A stretch of 45,442 bases of DNA from Anaerolineaceae bacterium UBA6086 (lineage in GTDB: Bacteria > Chloroflexota > Anaerolineae > Anaerolineales > Anaerolineaceae). This document shows, piece by piece, positions 1 through 8,981 of this stretch; the first letter of the stretch is position 1; each line of letters begins with the position of its first letter. Location of the stretch: assembly GCA_002436005.1 (NCBI GenBank), contig DIXG01000031.1, positions 1 to 45,442 of the forward strand, written 5' to 3'. The notes under the pieces are model-generated. The model searched no databases. It was not told the DNA's origin and was given only the letters and a program-made list of their open reading frames with translations. The translations under genes and the position numbers were made by a program.

Positions 1-302
1 AGGTGAATCGGATTGCCTTCATAATCGTGCCCATCGAAAGGCTGGTCAAACCCGGGTGTACCGGCTGGCGCTGAAAGGACTTCACCGCCAGACGCAATGA
101 AAGCTTCAGGGACATCATCTTCCGGGAAAATGGCATGGAAGGGGCATTCCGGTATGCAGGCACCGCAATCAATACAGGTCTCCGGGTCAATGTAAAACCA
201 GGGCCATTCGTCTTGCGGTTCGCCAGGGATAATGCATTCCACCGGGCATACCGTGACACAGCTGCCTTCGCGCACGCACAGGCTGGTAATGATATGGGTC
301 AT
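1..302 (-). CDS. Ferredoxin, two Fe-S clusters (C-terminus cut by window edge)
   Basis: This is a small electron carrier of the bacterial-type ferredoxin family, probably cytoplasmic. The visible 100 residues begin MTHIITSLC. A first cysteine group (CVREGSCVTVCP, with a further Cys at about residue 23) and a second, classical CIDCGACIPECP group (about residues 43-54) can ligate two clusters. The spacing of the first group resembles the FdxA type, so one cluster could be 3Fe-4S. A long acidic, glycine-rich tail follows (about residues 60-100), which I associate with Chloroflexota ferredoxins. The start is ATG at 302, preceded by GGAG and by a strong promoter at 331-359. The redox partner is unknown, and the gene runs off the left edge. 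Confidence 0.9.
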   Translation of the reverse strand, partial: MTHIITSLCVREGSCVTVCPVECIIPGEPQDEWPWFYIDPETCIDCGACIPECPFHAIFPEDDVPEAFIASGGEVLSAPAGTPGFDQPFDGHDYEGNPIH

Positions 303-330
303 AAAGTCTCCATGTCTCAAAGTCAAGGGG

Positions 331-359
331 ATTCTAGTCTTGCCCTTAACCTTTGTCAA
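331..359 (-). promoter_or_regulatory. Sigma-70 type promoter of the ferredoxin gene
   Basis: On the minus strand TTGACA (354-359) is separated by exactly 17 bases from TAGAAT (331-336). The predicted start lies about 20 bases upstream of the ferredoxin ATG, which gives a short leader. Confidence 0.8.
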
Positions 360-539
360 GCGAAACGCGATAAATAAATATTTTTCTAGAATTTGCAGGG
401 TGATGCCAACCAGTCAAATAGGATAATTAAGAATAGATTACAGTGATTACGGCACCTTATCTATCCGCGATTTGACCAGACGCCAGTTTCTTAATCTGGT
501 ATCAAGTTCCTCTCAAATGTGCGGGGATGATTATAAATT

Positions 540-1442
540 TTATCGCCTTATAAGCGGCAGATAGAAATTGCTGTATGGTCTTTCAGCTAACCAAATACGG
601 ACTGAATCCTCTAGTGCATATTCCAAACCAGAGACAATGGCATCATGCCGGGCAGCCGGTGTAGCAAAGAGGTCTTCCTCGAGGTCATCAGCCAGTGCTC
701 TAAAAGCAGGATCCGGGTCATAAGCTGCCCATAAGGGTGAAAAGTTATAGGGGCTGTCCTGCGTGTAGTAAAACAGGAAGTTGGCCAGCTCTTACCATGG
801 TGTCCCTGATTCTGCATACGATAACCAAGCACCGGTGTAAATATGCCACTGTCCTTCAGCTGGATCGGAGTTAAGCCAAATAAGTGAGGCTTCTGCTGAA
901 GTTTTATAGAGTGCGGTAACTGTAAAGCCGATGTCTTCGAGTAAGCCTTTGACATAATCACCAATTGCCTGGCGCTCATCTTCAACACGGATGACCATAA
1001 TGATTTCCAAAGGCTCACCGGCATAATACCATAAATCCCCAACTTTGGTAGCCCCCAAGGTGAGCAGTTCAGTTGATATGATCGATTCCGCCGTCGTAGT
1101 ATCATGGGCATATGCCGCTTCAAGCGCATCATATTCCGTTTTCACACCCGGGTATTCATCCAGGAAATGGCTGATCGGCAACCACAGGGGCGTTACAGTA
1201 CCACCAAATATGTTATCATCGATCCACTGCCGATTGATAAGCTGGTTCATTGCAGCTCTAATTTCTGGGATGGCAAACGGGTTTAGCCTTTGGTCATTGA
1301 AATACGGACCCGAAGGGTTGAATGTCAATTCCCAGGTATGGATTGATGATATTGTGCTTGCGTTCACAGGTGTAATGAAGTTCGTTAATAAAACCAGCAC
1401 CACAATAATACCAACGATAATTGCCAATATTTTGCGTGACAT
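540..1442 (-). pseudogene. Peptide/oligosaccharide ABC transporter binding protein (family 5), decayed
   Basis: The reading frame starts well: GGAGGA lies just upstream of the ATG at 1442, and an N-terminal hydrophobic signal segment follows (MSRKILAIIVGIIVVLVLL). After that the protein jumps straight into the middle of an SBP_bac_5 domain (FNDQRLNPFAIPEIRAAMN, then LLEDIGFTV). The normal lipobox and the first few hundred residues are missing. An in-frame TAA occurs at 792-794. The same frame then stays open with family-like sequence (NFSPLWAAYDPDPAF, SVRIWLAE) down to a TAA at 540-542. An internal deletion plus a nonsense codon points to a pseudogene. A sequencing error could explain the stop, but not the missing N-terminal part. 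No permease or ATPase genes accompany it. Confidence 0.75.
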
Positions 1443-1705
1443 AGTTCCTCCAGACACGACTCGTTTCAAATATTGTAGATATCACTGGTTGATAAAATTG
1501 CCCCCAAATGCTTATATCTGAGCTTTGAACTTCCTTTTGAAGAAAATTAATATTGAGTTGTTTTAAATATTTTACAAGTATTTTATTTCAATTTCAAGCC
1601 CTTGAATCAAATGCTGCTATTAAAGAGAAGCAGTTTAAATCAGCCACTTCATCTTTTTTTAGAATGATGTATTGCCGAGTTTGTTTTGCATTACAATTAA
1701 CGCTT

Positions 1706-2653
1706 ATGGAAGAAGCACCCCAATCCACAAAAGTTTACCAGCCTGTGCTAGCAACGGCATTGGGAATCCTGTTTGTTTCCACGGCATCGATTTTCATTCG
1801 TTTCGCCCAGGCAGAGGCTTCTTCAATTGTGATTGCTGCTGCCAGGCTGGTGATTGCCAGCATGGTGCTATTACCACTTGCTTTCTTTCGTTATCGAGAG
1901 GAACTCCGCAGACTGACTAAAACGGAATATCAAAAGGCGATCCTTTCTGGCGTGTTCCTGGCATTGCACTTCGCCTCATGGATCACCTCACTTCAATATA
2001 CATCCGTTGCTTCCTCGGTTGTGCTGGTAACCACAACGCCTTTGTGGGTGGCATTGCTCTCCCCGGTCGTGCTGAAAGAACCGATTCGGCGGGCTGTGGT
2101 CATTGGACTGGCTGTTTCGATGACTGGCAGTGTGATCGTGGGATTGGCGAATGCCTGTGACCTTGCTAACGCTGGAATCGTCTGTCAACCCGGTATTTTT
2201 GGGAGCCAGACCATGTTGGGGAATGTTTTGGCATTATTTGGCGCCTGGATGGCAGCCGGGTATATGCTGGTGGGGCGCCAGCTGAGAAAGAGTCTGTCCA
2301 CAATTCCATATGTAGCGCTTGTCTATGGTATGGCTGCGTTGATCCTGTTACTGGCAGTGGTATTTCGCGCTGAGCCGGTATTTTCTTATTCTGGCGAGAC
2401 CTATCTCTGGCTGCTGCTTTTGGGGATTTTTCCACAGCTGCTGGGTCATTCGCTATTTAACTGGGCATTGAAGTATATTTCTGCCGCCTATGTTTCGCTG
2501 ACCTTGTTAGGAGAGCCGATTGGAACGGTGATCCTTGCGATAATTTTCCTGAAAGAAAGCCCCACACTCATTGAGATTGTGGGGGCTGTGTTGATCCTGA
2601 TTGGGATTGTGATCGGCTCATTGCATAGAAGCCAACCAGTTAATGCGGCATAA
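1706..2653 (+). CDS. EamA/DMT-superfamily transporter
   Basis: This integral membrane protein of 315 residues has about ten hydrophobic segments arranged as two EamA repeats, typical of drug/metabolite transporters (RhaT/YdcZ-like). The substrate cannot be predicted. The second repeat carries the usual Gly-Glu-Pro (LLGEPIGTVILAIIFLKE), and the first has a matching TPLWVALLSPVVLKEPI. I chose the ATG at 1706 because the family-like sequence starts there. The frame is open further upstream to 1553, but that stretch does not resemble a transporter. No clear Shine-Dalgarno sequence precedes 1706. The 3' end overlaps the convergent malQ by 14 bases. Confidence 0.85.
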   Translation: MEEAPQSTKVYQPVLATALGILFVSTASIFIRFAQAEASSIVIAAARLVIASMVLLPLAFFRYREELRRLTKTEYQKAILSGVFLALHFASWITSLQYTSVASSVVLVTTTPLWVALLSPVVLKEPIRRAVVIGLAVSMTGSVIVGLANACDLANAGIVCQPGIFGSQTMLGNVLALFGAWMAAGYMLVGRQLRKSLSTIPYVALVYGMAALILLLAVVFRAEPVFSYSGETYLWLLLLGIFPQLLGHSLFNWALKYISAAYVSLTLLGEPIGTVILAIIFLKESPTLIEIVGAVLILIGIVIGSLHRSQPVNAA

Positions 2654-4199
2654 CTCGCCCTTCCATCTCAGCCACCATTGCTTGATGAATAGCATCCTTT
2701 TCACGTTTTGGTAATCTGCCATATAGATAATTGGTTTCGTATAGGCGTTGGATAAGCCCCTGGCTGATCGCGTCAGGATGCATCCGCCAAACCCAGTTAC
2801 CCGCTGGATTTCCTGGGTAGTTCATGCGTGCCCACTCTCCCAGGCTGAGAAAATCCTGCATAGGCGCCAAGACCCAAGCCGCTACGGATTGCCACAAGAT
2901 CCTGATCATGGACCAGGCAATATCCTGTCCGGAACGTGCCATGTAGCGCCTGCAGAGATCCTGTTCGCGTTCCGGTGCGGCATCATACCAACCACGTGAG
3001 GTGTTATTGTCATGTGTCCCGGTGTAGGCGACACAATTCGTCGGGTAGTTATGCGGAAGAAAGTCATCATCAGGGTCGGATGCAAAAGCAAACTGCAAGA
3101 TCTTCATCCCGGGCAAGTTGAAATCATCCCTGATCTTCGTCACCGCTTCTGTAATCACACCCAGGTCCTCTGCAATGATCGGCAGTTCGCCCAATTGTTC
3201 TTTGACGACGTTAAAGATATCGTGTCCTGGCCCATTAACCCATCTGCCCTGAACGGCAGTTTCATTCCCGTAAGGAATCTCCCAGTAGGCTTCAAAGCCC
3301 CTGAAGTGATCCAGCCTGACAATATCCACCTGTGAGAGAACGGCTTGCATTCTCCGCAGCCACCATTGGTAGCCAGTTCTCTTGTGAACATCCCATTTAT
3401 AGAGTGGATTACCCCATAATTGGCCTGTCACCGAAAAATAATCCGGGGGCACACCAGCGACCACTTCCGGTAAACCCTCTTTGTCCAGGTAAAAGAGATC
3501 TCGATTTAACCAAACATCCGAACTATCGTAGGCAACAAAAATTGGGATATCTCCAATGATTCGGATTTCTTTTTCAGTGGCGTAATTACGCAAAGCTTGC
3601 CATTGACGATGGAAGAGGAATTGTGCATAGGATTGAAAGTCTATCTCTTCAGCGTACTTCGATTTGAAGGCTTCAATCGCGCGCGGTTCTCGCAATCGCA
3701 GTGCTTCAGGCCACTGATTCCAAGCTACACCTCCCTGTTGAGACTTGATCGCCATAAAAGTGGCAAAGCCTTCCAACCAATCAACCTGGTCTTTTTTGTA
3801 ATCTTCTAAACGCTGCTTCAAATCTCGAGGAGCATGCGATTTGAAGTGGCGATAGGACCGTCTCAGAAGTGTGAGCTTCCATTCGATCACGGGTCCATAA
3901 TCAACTCTTTCAAGAGGAAAATCGGGACGATCAGTAAGATCTGTTTTGCTCAGTAATCCCTGATCCAGCAGCATGGTTGCGCTGACCAGGTAAGGATTTC
4001 CCGCAAAAGCAGAAAAGCACTGGTAAGGAGAATCGCCGTAACCTGTCGGCCCCAATGGGAGGACTTGCCAGAATTGGCTGCCCGTTCTGGCAAGAAAATC
4101 GATCCAACGATAGGCTTCAGGACCCAGATCACCGATCCCATCAGGACCTGGCAAGCTGGTGGGGTGCAGGAGAATGCCGGATGCGCGCTTTTGTTCCAT
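2640..4199 (-). CDS. malQ: 4-alpha-glucanotransferase (amylomaltase, GH77)
   Basis: This cytoplasmic enzyme transfers alpha-1,4-glucan segments between maltodextrins and is used in glycogen and maltose metabolism. The 519 residues match the usual length of bacterial MalQ. Visible signatures are ASGILLHPTSLPGPDGIGDLG at the N-terminus, the nucleophile region RLDHFRGFEAYWEIP (Asp297), the acid/base IIAEDLG (Glu344) and YTGTHDNNT (Asp397). It lies 20 bases after glgA in what appears to be one operon (cinA, deaminase-CYTH, glgA, malQ), so it probably acts with glgA on glycogen. It ends convergently with the DMT transporter. Confidence 0.95.
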   Translation of the reverse strand: MEQKRASGILLHPTSLPGPDGIGDLGPEAYRWIDFLARTGSQFWQVLPLGPTGYGDSPYQCFSAFAGNPYLVSATMLLDQGLLSKTDLTDRPDFPLERVDYGPVIEWKLTLLRRSYRHFKSHAPRDLKQRLEDYKKDQVDWLEGFATFMAIKSQQGGVAWNQWPEALRLREPRAIEAFKSKYAEEIDFQSYAQFLFHRQWQALRNYATEKEIRIIGDIPIFVAYDSSDVWLNRDLFYLDKEGLPEVVAGVPPDYFSVTGQLWGNPLYKWDVHKRTGYQWWLRRMQAVLSQVDIVRLDHFRGFEAYWEIPYGNETAVQGRWVNGPGHDIFNVVKEQLGELPIIAEDLGVITEAVTKIRDDFNLPGMKILQFAFASDPDDDFLPHNYPTNCVAYTGTHDNNTSRGWYDAAPEREQDLCRRYMARSGQDIAWSMIRILWQSVAAWVLAPMQDFLSLGEWARMNYPGNPAGNWVWRMHPDAISQGLIQRLYETNYLYGRLPKREKDAIHQAMVAEMEGRVMPH

Positions 4200-4219
4200 A
4201 GACTACACCTTTTCCTCTC

Positions 4220-5683
4220 TCACTTGTCCTTATGAAGCAGGGTTTTGAATAAATCGATGTATTTACGGGCAGATTGCTCCCACGAATAATCCGCGTTCAT
4301 GCCGTTAACCTGAACCTGGCGCCAAAGGGTCGTTTTATTAAAAAGGTTCAACGTTCGTTCAATCGTTTTAGCAAATACCGATGGATAGGGTTGATCAAAC
4401 AGAAATCCAGTGCCGCCATTAACTTTGCGCCCAATGTGTTCGATGGTATCTGCTAAGCCGCCGGTATTGCGTGCAATTGGGACGCACCCATAGCGCATGG
4501 CGATCATCTGTGAAAGACCGCAGGGTTCATAACGGGACGGCATCATGAAGATATCTGCCCCAGCATAAAGCTGGTGGGCTAACTTGCTGTCAAAATCAAT
4601 CACGCTGCGCACTCGGTCGGGATATTTGCGTTCAAGCCTGCGAGCCATTTCTTCAACCTCGGGGTTTCCTGTGCCCAAAAGGATCGCCTGCCATGTGAGA
4701 TCCTGGCAGTAATCCAGGCCTTTGATGGCGATATCAATTCCTTTCTGGGGATCCATCCTGCTGATCAGTGTCAACAGGGGAATCTGTTCGTTGGCTGGCA
4801 AATCAAATTGATTCTGCAGGATTTGTTTGTTCTTCGAGCGGAGGTGAAGAATATCAACTGAAAAATTTTGGGAAATCAACGGATCTGTTGCCGGATCCCA
4901 GCTGACCGTATCCAGTCCATTAAGGATGCCGGTGATTTTGTCTGATATTGTTTTTAAAAAGTCCTGGAGACCGGAGCCAAATTCTGGGGTAAGAATTTCT
5001 TTTGCATAATTGGGTGACACTGCAACGATTTTATCGGCATGCAGGAGACCCAAAGGGAGGGGAGAATGGCGTGCCCAATCGGGAAGCCGTTTATCCTGTG
5101 TGGGCGGGATGCCATAAGCTTCCATCGCTTGATGGACCCCATTTCCCATGTAGGGCAGGTTATGCAGCGTGTGCACAGTTTTGGTGTTTGCCAGGTTTTT
5201 TGTTGGATAATCCAGCGTCTTGAGGGCATAAATTGCCGTGGCTGTGTGCCAGTCGTTCGCCTGCAAGATATCCACTTTCCAATCCAGGAAATCTGGCAGC
5301 TGGAGTGATGCTAACGAGAAGAAGATGAATTTGAAACCATCAAAAACAGGGTCTGAAGCGTAAACGGGTGATTCGTCATCAATCGGTGCGCCATCCAAAA
5401 AGTAGACCGGAATGTTGTCCTTTTTAATGGTATAAACCTGGCAGCTGATTGGTCCGCTCTGGCTTTTGACAGAAAATTCCCCAAGAAAGTCAGGTCTGAA
5501 CCCTTTTTGTTTGATGGCGTGATGAAATGGCAGAACGACACGAATATCCACCTCTTCTTCCGCTGATAGTGTTCTGGCGGTCTGATAGATTGCATCCGGC
5601 AGAGCGCCAGCAACATCGCCCAAGCCCCCGATTTTGACAAAGGGTTCCGCTTCAGCTGCGAGGAAAAGGACGTTTATGGGCAT
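4220..5683 (-). CDS. glgA: Glycogen synthase (GT5)
   Basis: The enzyme adds glucosyl units from ADP-glucose to the non-reducing ends of glycogen. The N-terminal nucleotide-binding motif K-x-G-G-L is present (FVKIGGLGDVAGALPDA, Lys17). The C-terminal GT-B half has the retaining-transferase signature RYEPCGLSQMIAMRYG. The 487 residues are typical of the family. Its ATG overlaps the stop of the upstream deaminase gene by one base (TAATG), so translation is probably coupled. The ADP-glucose pyrophosphorylase and branching enzyme are not in the window. Confidence 0.95.
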   Translation of the reverse strand: MPINVLFLAAEAEPFVKIGGLGDVAGALPDAIYQTARTLSAEEEVDIRVVLPFHHAIKQKGFRPDFLGEFSVKSQSGPISCQVYTIKKDNIPVYFLDGAPIDDESPVYASDPVFDGFKFIFFSLASLQLPDFLDWKVDILQANDWHTATAIYALKTLDYPTKNLANTKTVHTLHNLPYMGNGVHQAMEAYGIPPTQDKRLPDWARHSPLPLGLLHADKIVAVSPNYAKEILTPEFGSGLQDFLKTISDKITGILNGLDTVSWDPATDPLISQNFSVDILHLRSKNKQILQNQFDLPANEQIPLLTLISRMDPQKGIDIAIKGLDYCQDLTWQAILLGTGNPEVEEMARRLERKYPDRVRSVIDFDSKLAHQLYAGADIFMMPSRYEPCGLSQMIAMRYGCVPIARNTGGLADTIEHIGRKVNGGTGFLFDQPYPSVFAKTIERTLNLFNKTTLWRQVQVNGMNADYSWEQSARKYIDLFKTLLHKDK

Positions 5684-7689
5684 TATGCCTGCTTTCTGGT
5701 CGATTTATGATTCAGATGGGTTTCAACAATCTCTGGATAATCCAATAACTCTGCTTTTTCAGAAGATGCACCTAAATATTCGATCAGTTCTGCAATCATT
5801 TTTGATTTTCGCATGGCATCTTCACGGCTCCACGTCCGAGATTTGACCTCAAGGAAATGGCCAAGGTCAGGATTGATCAGGGTATCAATGTTGATGTAGA
5901 AATCCACGCCGTTGTATTGAACCTTAAAGCGTTTGCGGTCTTTCTCGATATCCATTTCCCAGGTGGGATCAAAATATTCTCTGAAGAACCTGAGGGAGTG
6001 GGTGGCAGGGGCGTAATAGCGGCTGCGCGAGAGCATGACATCATGATCGAAGGTGCCCTCTCGGCTGACGCCCACCAGGGTCAATCGTCCACGCACGTTG
6101 GTCACTTCACCCTGAGTGTTGATGAATTCATCCTCTCTGTAACGCAACCGTCCCTGCTTCTCATCTTCAAAATAGAAGTAAGTATCATATTCGTGGTAAT
6201 GGCGGGTGTAGATGAGTTCAATAGCTTCCTGATCCAGTGCTGCGATGATAGCATCCGGATCCTTTACCCGGACTTTTGCCTGAACTTCGAAGGATTCCTG
6301 TTCCATTGCACCGCCAATAGCAATCAGCTTGGAGAGGACAGATTGTTCACGTTCAATCAGGAAGGCATCAATTTTCTGGGCATAGGCTTGGGCTTCTGTG
6401 ATCAGTGATTTTTCATCCAAGGTCAGCAGCTCACGATCCCGCATGAGCCATTGTCCGTTGACCATCATATGGCTGATGTCCGTGGATTTGGCTGCGTAAA
6501 TGATTTGCGAGTAAATACCTTCCGGGTCGCGCCTGAAATTAGGTGAGTTATGGAGTTCATTGATCCCGATCATGATCATGTCTGCACGTTTTCCGGGGAC
6601 AATTGAACCAACCAGGTGATCCATATGAATGGCTTTTGCACCCAGACTGGTCGCCATGGCAAGCGTTTGCCTGGCGGGCAGTGCTGTGGGATCGCCTGAG
6701 GCGGCTTTTGCCACCATAGATGCCAGGCGGATTTCTTCAACCATATCCAGGTCATTATTCGAAGCAGGACCATCGGTGCCGATGCCCACATTCACTCCCA
6801 ACTCCAGCATGCGGGTGACATTTGCAAAACCCGATGCCAGCTTGAGATTGGAAGATGGGTTATGTGCAATACCGGCGCCTGCATTCTTGATTGTGCGCAT
6901 CTCGCCTTCATCAATGTGCACGCAATGAGCAGCAATCACCTTTGCGTTAAAGATGTCTCGTTTTTTAAGAAAGGGTACCACAGGCATGCCATGCTCATTC
7001 CTGACGTTTTCAACTTCGCTGGCTGTTTCAGAGACATGGATGTGCAGTGGCACGTCATACTTGACTGCAAGCGCGGCACAGGCTCTCAAAATTTCATCGG
7101 TGCAGGTGTATACGGCGTGGGGACCGATGGATGGCATGATCAGCGGATGATCTTTCCATGTTTTGATAAATTCTTCTGCAGCAGCCAGGGATTCTTCGAA
7201 GTAAGTTGCATCAGGCGTGGGGAATTTCAGAATCGATTGCGAACAAACCGCTCTCAACCCTGTTTCTGCGGTTGCTTCAGCAATGTCGGCTTCGAAGTAA
7301 TACATATCCACGAAGGTTGTGACACCGCTGCGAATGGATTCGGCGCAGGCTAATTTTGTGCCCAGCCGCACAAATTCTGGTGAAACAAATTCACGCTCAA
7401 CAGGCATCATGTAGCCCATCAGCCACACATCCAGCCTGAGATCATCTGCCAGCCCCCTGAGCAAGGTCATAGGAACGTGTGTGTGCGCGTTGATCAAACC
7501 GGGCATGAGGATTTTTTGCTCACAATCCATCTCCTCCTCACCATGATAATTGCCCAGGATATTTGATTCGTTTCCGACCGCCAGGATGGAGTCACCTTTT
7601 ACGGCAACTGCTCCGGGATTATAGATATGAAAGTCCTTGTCCATGGTCAGGACAATTGCATTTTTTAAGATGATATCTGCAGTTTTCAT
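5683..7689 (-). CDS. Adenosine/MTA/SAH deaminase-like amidohydrolase fused to a CYTH domain
   Basis: Residues 1-445 form a complete amidohydrolase of the MtaD/SsnA/TrzN group. The metal ligands are visible: His69 and His71 in AHTH, His218 in LHIHVSE, His255 in AAHCVH and Asp306 in GIGTDGP. These proteins usually deaminate 5'-methylthioadenosine, S-adenosylhomocysteine or adenosine. Residues about 466-660 form a second domain. It starts with FEVQAKV, continues with arginine-rich strands (RLRYRED, RSRYY) and ends FLEVKSRTWS. This fits the CYTH (triphosphate tunnel) fold of ThiTPase and class IV adenylate cyclases. The N-terminal ExExK reads ExQxK here, a deviation. Free-standing family members end near residue 440. 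The stop overlaps the glgA start, and the start overlaps the cinA stop (ATGA). Fold assignment of the C-terminal domain is by eye. Confidence 0.85.
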   Translation of the reverse strand: MKTADIILKNAIVLTMDKDFHIYNPGAVAVKGDSILAVGNESNILGNYHGEEEMDCEQKILMPGLINAHTHVPMTLLRGLADDLRLDVWLMGYMMPVEREFVSPEFVRLGTKLACAESIRSGVTTFVDMYYFEADIAEATAETGLRAVCSQSILKFPTPDATYFEESLAAAEEFIKTWKDHPLIMPSIGPHAVYTCTDEILRACAALAVKYDVPLHIHVSETASEVENVRNEHGMPVVPFLKKRDIFNAKVIAAHCVHIDEGEMRTIKNAGAGIAHNPSSNLKLASGFANVTRMLELGVNVGIGTDGPASNNDLDMVEEIRLASMVAKAASGDPTALPARQTLAMATSLGAKAIHMDHLVGSIVPGKRADMIMIGINELHNSPNFRRDPEGIYSQIIYAAKSTDISHMMVNGQWLMRDRELLTLDEKSLITEAQAYAQKIDAFLIEREQSVLSKLIAIGGAMEQESFEVQAKVRVKDPDAIIAALDQEAIELIYTRHYHEYDTYFYFEDEKQGRLRYREDEFINTQGEVTNVRGRLTLVGVSREGTFDHDVMLSRSRYYAPATHSLRFFREYFDPTWEMDIEKDRKRFKVQYNGVDFYINIDTLINPDLGHFLEVKSRTWSREDAMRKSKMIAELIEYLGASSEKAELLDYPEIVETHLNHKSTRKQA

Positions 7690-8867
7690 GATTCTCCAAT
7701 TTTACTAAACCAGTATTGATTAAGTTGTCGCCTCAAAAAATCGAGTGCCAGGTTTTCATGCCACAAGGTGGCGTATTCTTTGGGTCCGCCATACCGTTGT
7801 GATTTAGTGATTGTATTTGATTCATCCACATAAACAAATATGGATGATACCTTTTCGTTAATATTCAGGAAGAAGCCGGCAGCCAGATCAGCGCCTGCCT
7901 GCTTTCTGAAGTTTTGAACCTGTTCTATCACCTCTGCCGGGTCTGAAGGTGCGATCAGTAAAGTCTGAGATGGGATCGAATTAGCTTTGGACGCGTTTAG
8001 CCGTGCTGTGACCCACGCGTGTGGGTCATTTTCGATGATCGCTATTGAAAGACCCTTTTGGGAGAGCATGCGATGAATGACGCCTTCCAATGTGTCATTG
8101 TCTTTGCCGTAGATGTGGTCCCCCAGCCTGGATTGAAGTTCTGAAATGATTGGGAGGGTGAGCTCAAGTGCCTCCTGCCCTGATTTTGCTTTTGCTGTCA
8201 CCCTGATATCCACCTGACCGGGGTGAGCCAGCAAGCCGACCGTTGGGTTTGAGAGACGTTCAAGATCTGCAATCAGCTCGTCAATGGTAGATTCTCCCAT
8301 CGAGGCGGCATGCAGAACGGTCGCTTTAATGATTTGCGATTGAAGATTGAATTTTTTACACAAGTAGGGAATCACAGCTTTCTGCAGGATGGTCTCCATC
8401 TCGCGCGGCACCCCGGGCAGGGAGATAATGCAGGAAGCGCCCACTTCAACTATAAAACAGGGCGCTGTGCCAACTGGATTATGTATTGGAATGGCGTCTT
8501 TTGGGATATAGGCTTGTTGGCGATTGTTTTCGGTGGGCTGCCTACCATAATCGCGAAATCGTTCCTTGATTTGCTCCCAAAGGTCTGGGTCAAAAATAAG
8601 GTCACGGTTCACTGCATCAGCAACAGCCTGGCGGGTGGGGTCATCCACAGTGGGACCCAGCCCACCAGTGGTGATGATGATCTCGGCTCGCAGCATTGCT
8701 TCTTTGATGGTTGAAGTGATCCTGCCAGGATTATCGCCAATGGTGGTGATACGATAAATATCAATGCCGTGATCCCGCAGGGTGCGTGCAATATAGGTTG
8801 AATTCGTGTCCGCAATTTCTCCAAGCAGGAGCTCGGTTCCTATGGTGATGATTTCTAAAGTAGGCAT
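7686..8867 (-). CDS. cinA: CinA-like protein with degenerate C-terminal domain
   Basis: The N-terminal part is a clear MoaB/Mog-like COG1058 domain, with GTELLLGEIADTNS at the start and IITTGGLGPTVDDPTR around residues 65-80. In CinA this domain has ADP-ribose or NAD-breakdown pyrophosphatase activity. The C-terminal region (about 260-393) sits where the NMN deamidase (PncC) domain belongs, but it lacks the Ser-Cys-Thr-Gly-Gly active site. The equivalent position reads AIIENDPHAWVTARL. The deamidase function is therefore probably lost. The start is ATG at 8867 with GAGAGGA close by. It is the first gene of the minus-strand operon, and its stop overlaps the deaminase start by four bases. Confidence 0.9.
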   Translation of the reverse strand: MPTLEIITIGTELLLGEIADTNSTYIARTLRDHGIDIYRITTIGDNPGRITSTIKEAMLRAEIIITTGGLGPTVDDPTRQAVADAVNRDLIFDPDLWEQIKERFRDYGRQPTENNRQQAYIPKDAIPIHNPVGTAPCFIVEVGASCIISLPGVPREMETILQKAVIPYLCKKFNLQSQIIKATVLHAASMGESTIDELIADLERLSNPTVGLLAHPGQVDIRVTAKAKSGQEALELTLPIISELQSRLGDHIYGKDNDTLEGVIHRMLSQKGLSIAIIENDPHAWVTARLNASKANSIPSQTLLIAPSDPAEVIEQVQNFRKQAGADLAAGFFLNINEKVSSIFVYVDESNTITKSQRYGGPKEYATLWHENLALDFLRRQLNQYWFSKIGES

Positions 8868-8928
8868 GGTTCCTCTCTAAAGATTTTAACCCATATTTCA
8901 CCCAAAATGCGAACCCTTTCTCTGATTC

Positions 8929-8957
8929 TTGACGGGCAAGTTTCTTTAGCGTAGGAT
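8929..8957 (+). promoter_or_regulatory. Promoter of the yraN-miaA-ligase operon
   Basis: TTGACG (8929-8934) and TAGGAT (8952-8957) are 17 bases apart, with the predicted start about 20 bases before the yraN ATG. It lies in the 114-base divergent gap with cinA. Confidence 0.65.
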
Positions 8958-8981
8958 TAACCAGCAACTTGGAAAATCATT

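Noticed and set aside
135..377. Open frame of 80 codons on the plus strand
   Set aside because: It runs antisense through the ferredoxin gene and its promoter. The minus-strand product has clear cysteine motifs.
792..794. Readthrough or recoding at the in-frame TAA
   Set aside because: TAA is not a selenocysteine or pyrrolysine codon, and the protein already lacks a large N-terminal part, so decay is the simpler explanation.
611..1132. Open frame of 173 codons on the minus strand
   Set aside because: It overlaps the binding-protein remnant in another frame and shows no family pattern. The remnant's own frame continues past its stop with family-like sequence.
5857..6408. Antisense open frame of 183 codons
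   Set aside because: It is a shadow of the CYTH part of the fusion gene, with no ribosome site and no recognisable domain.
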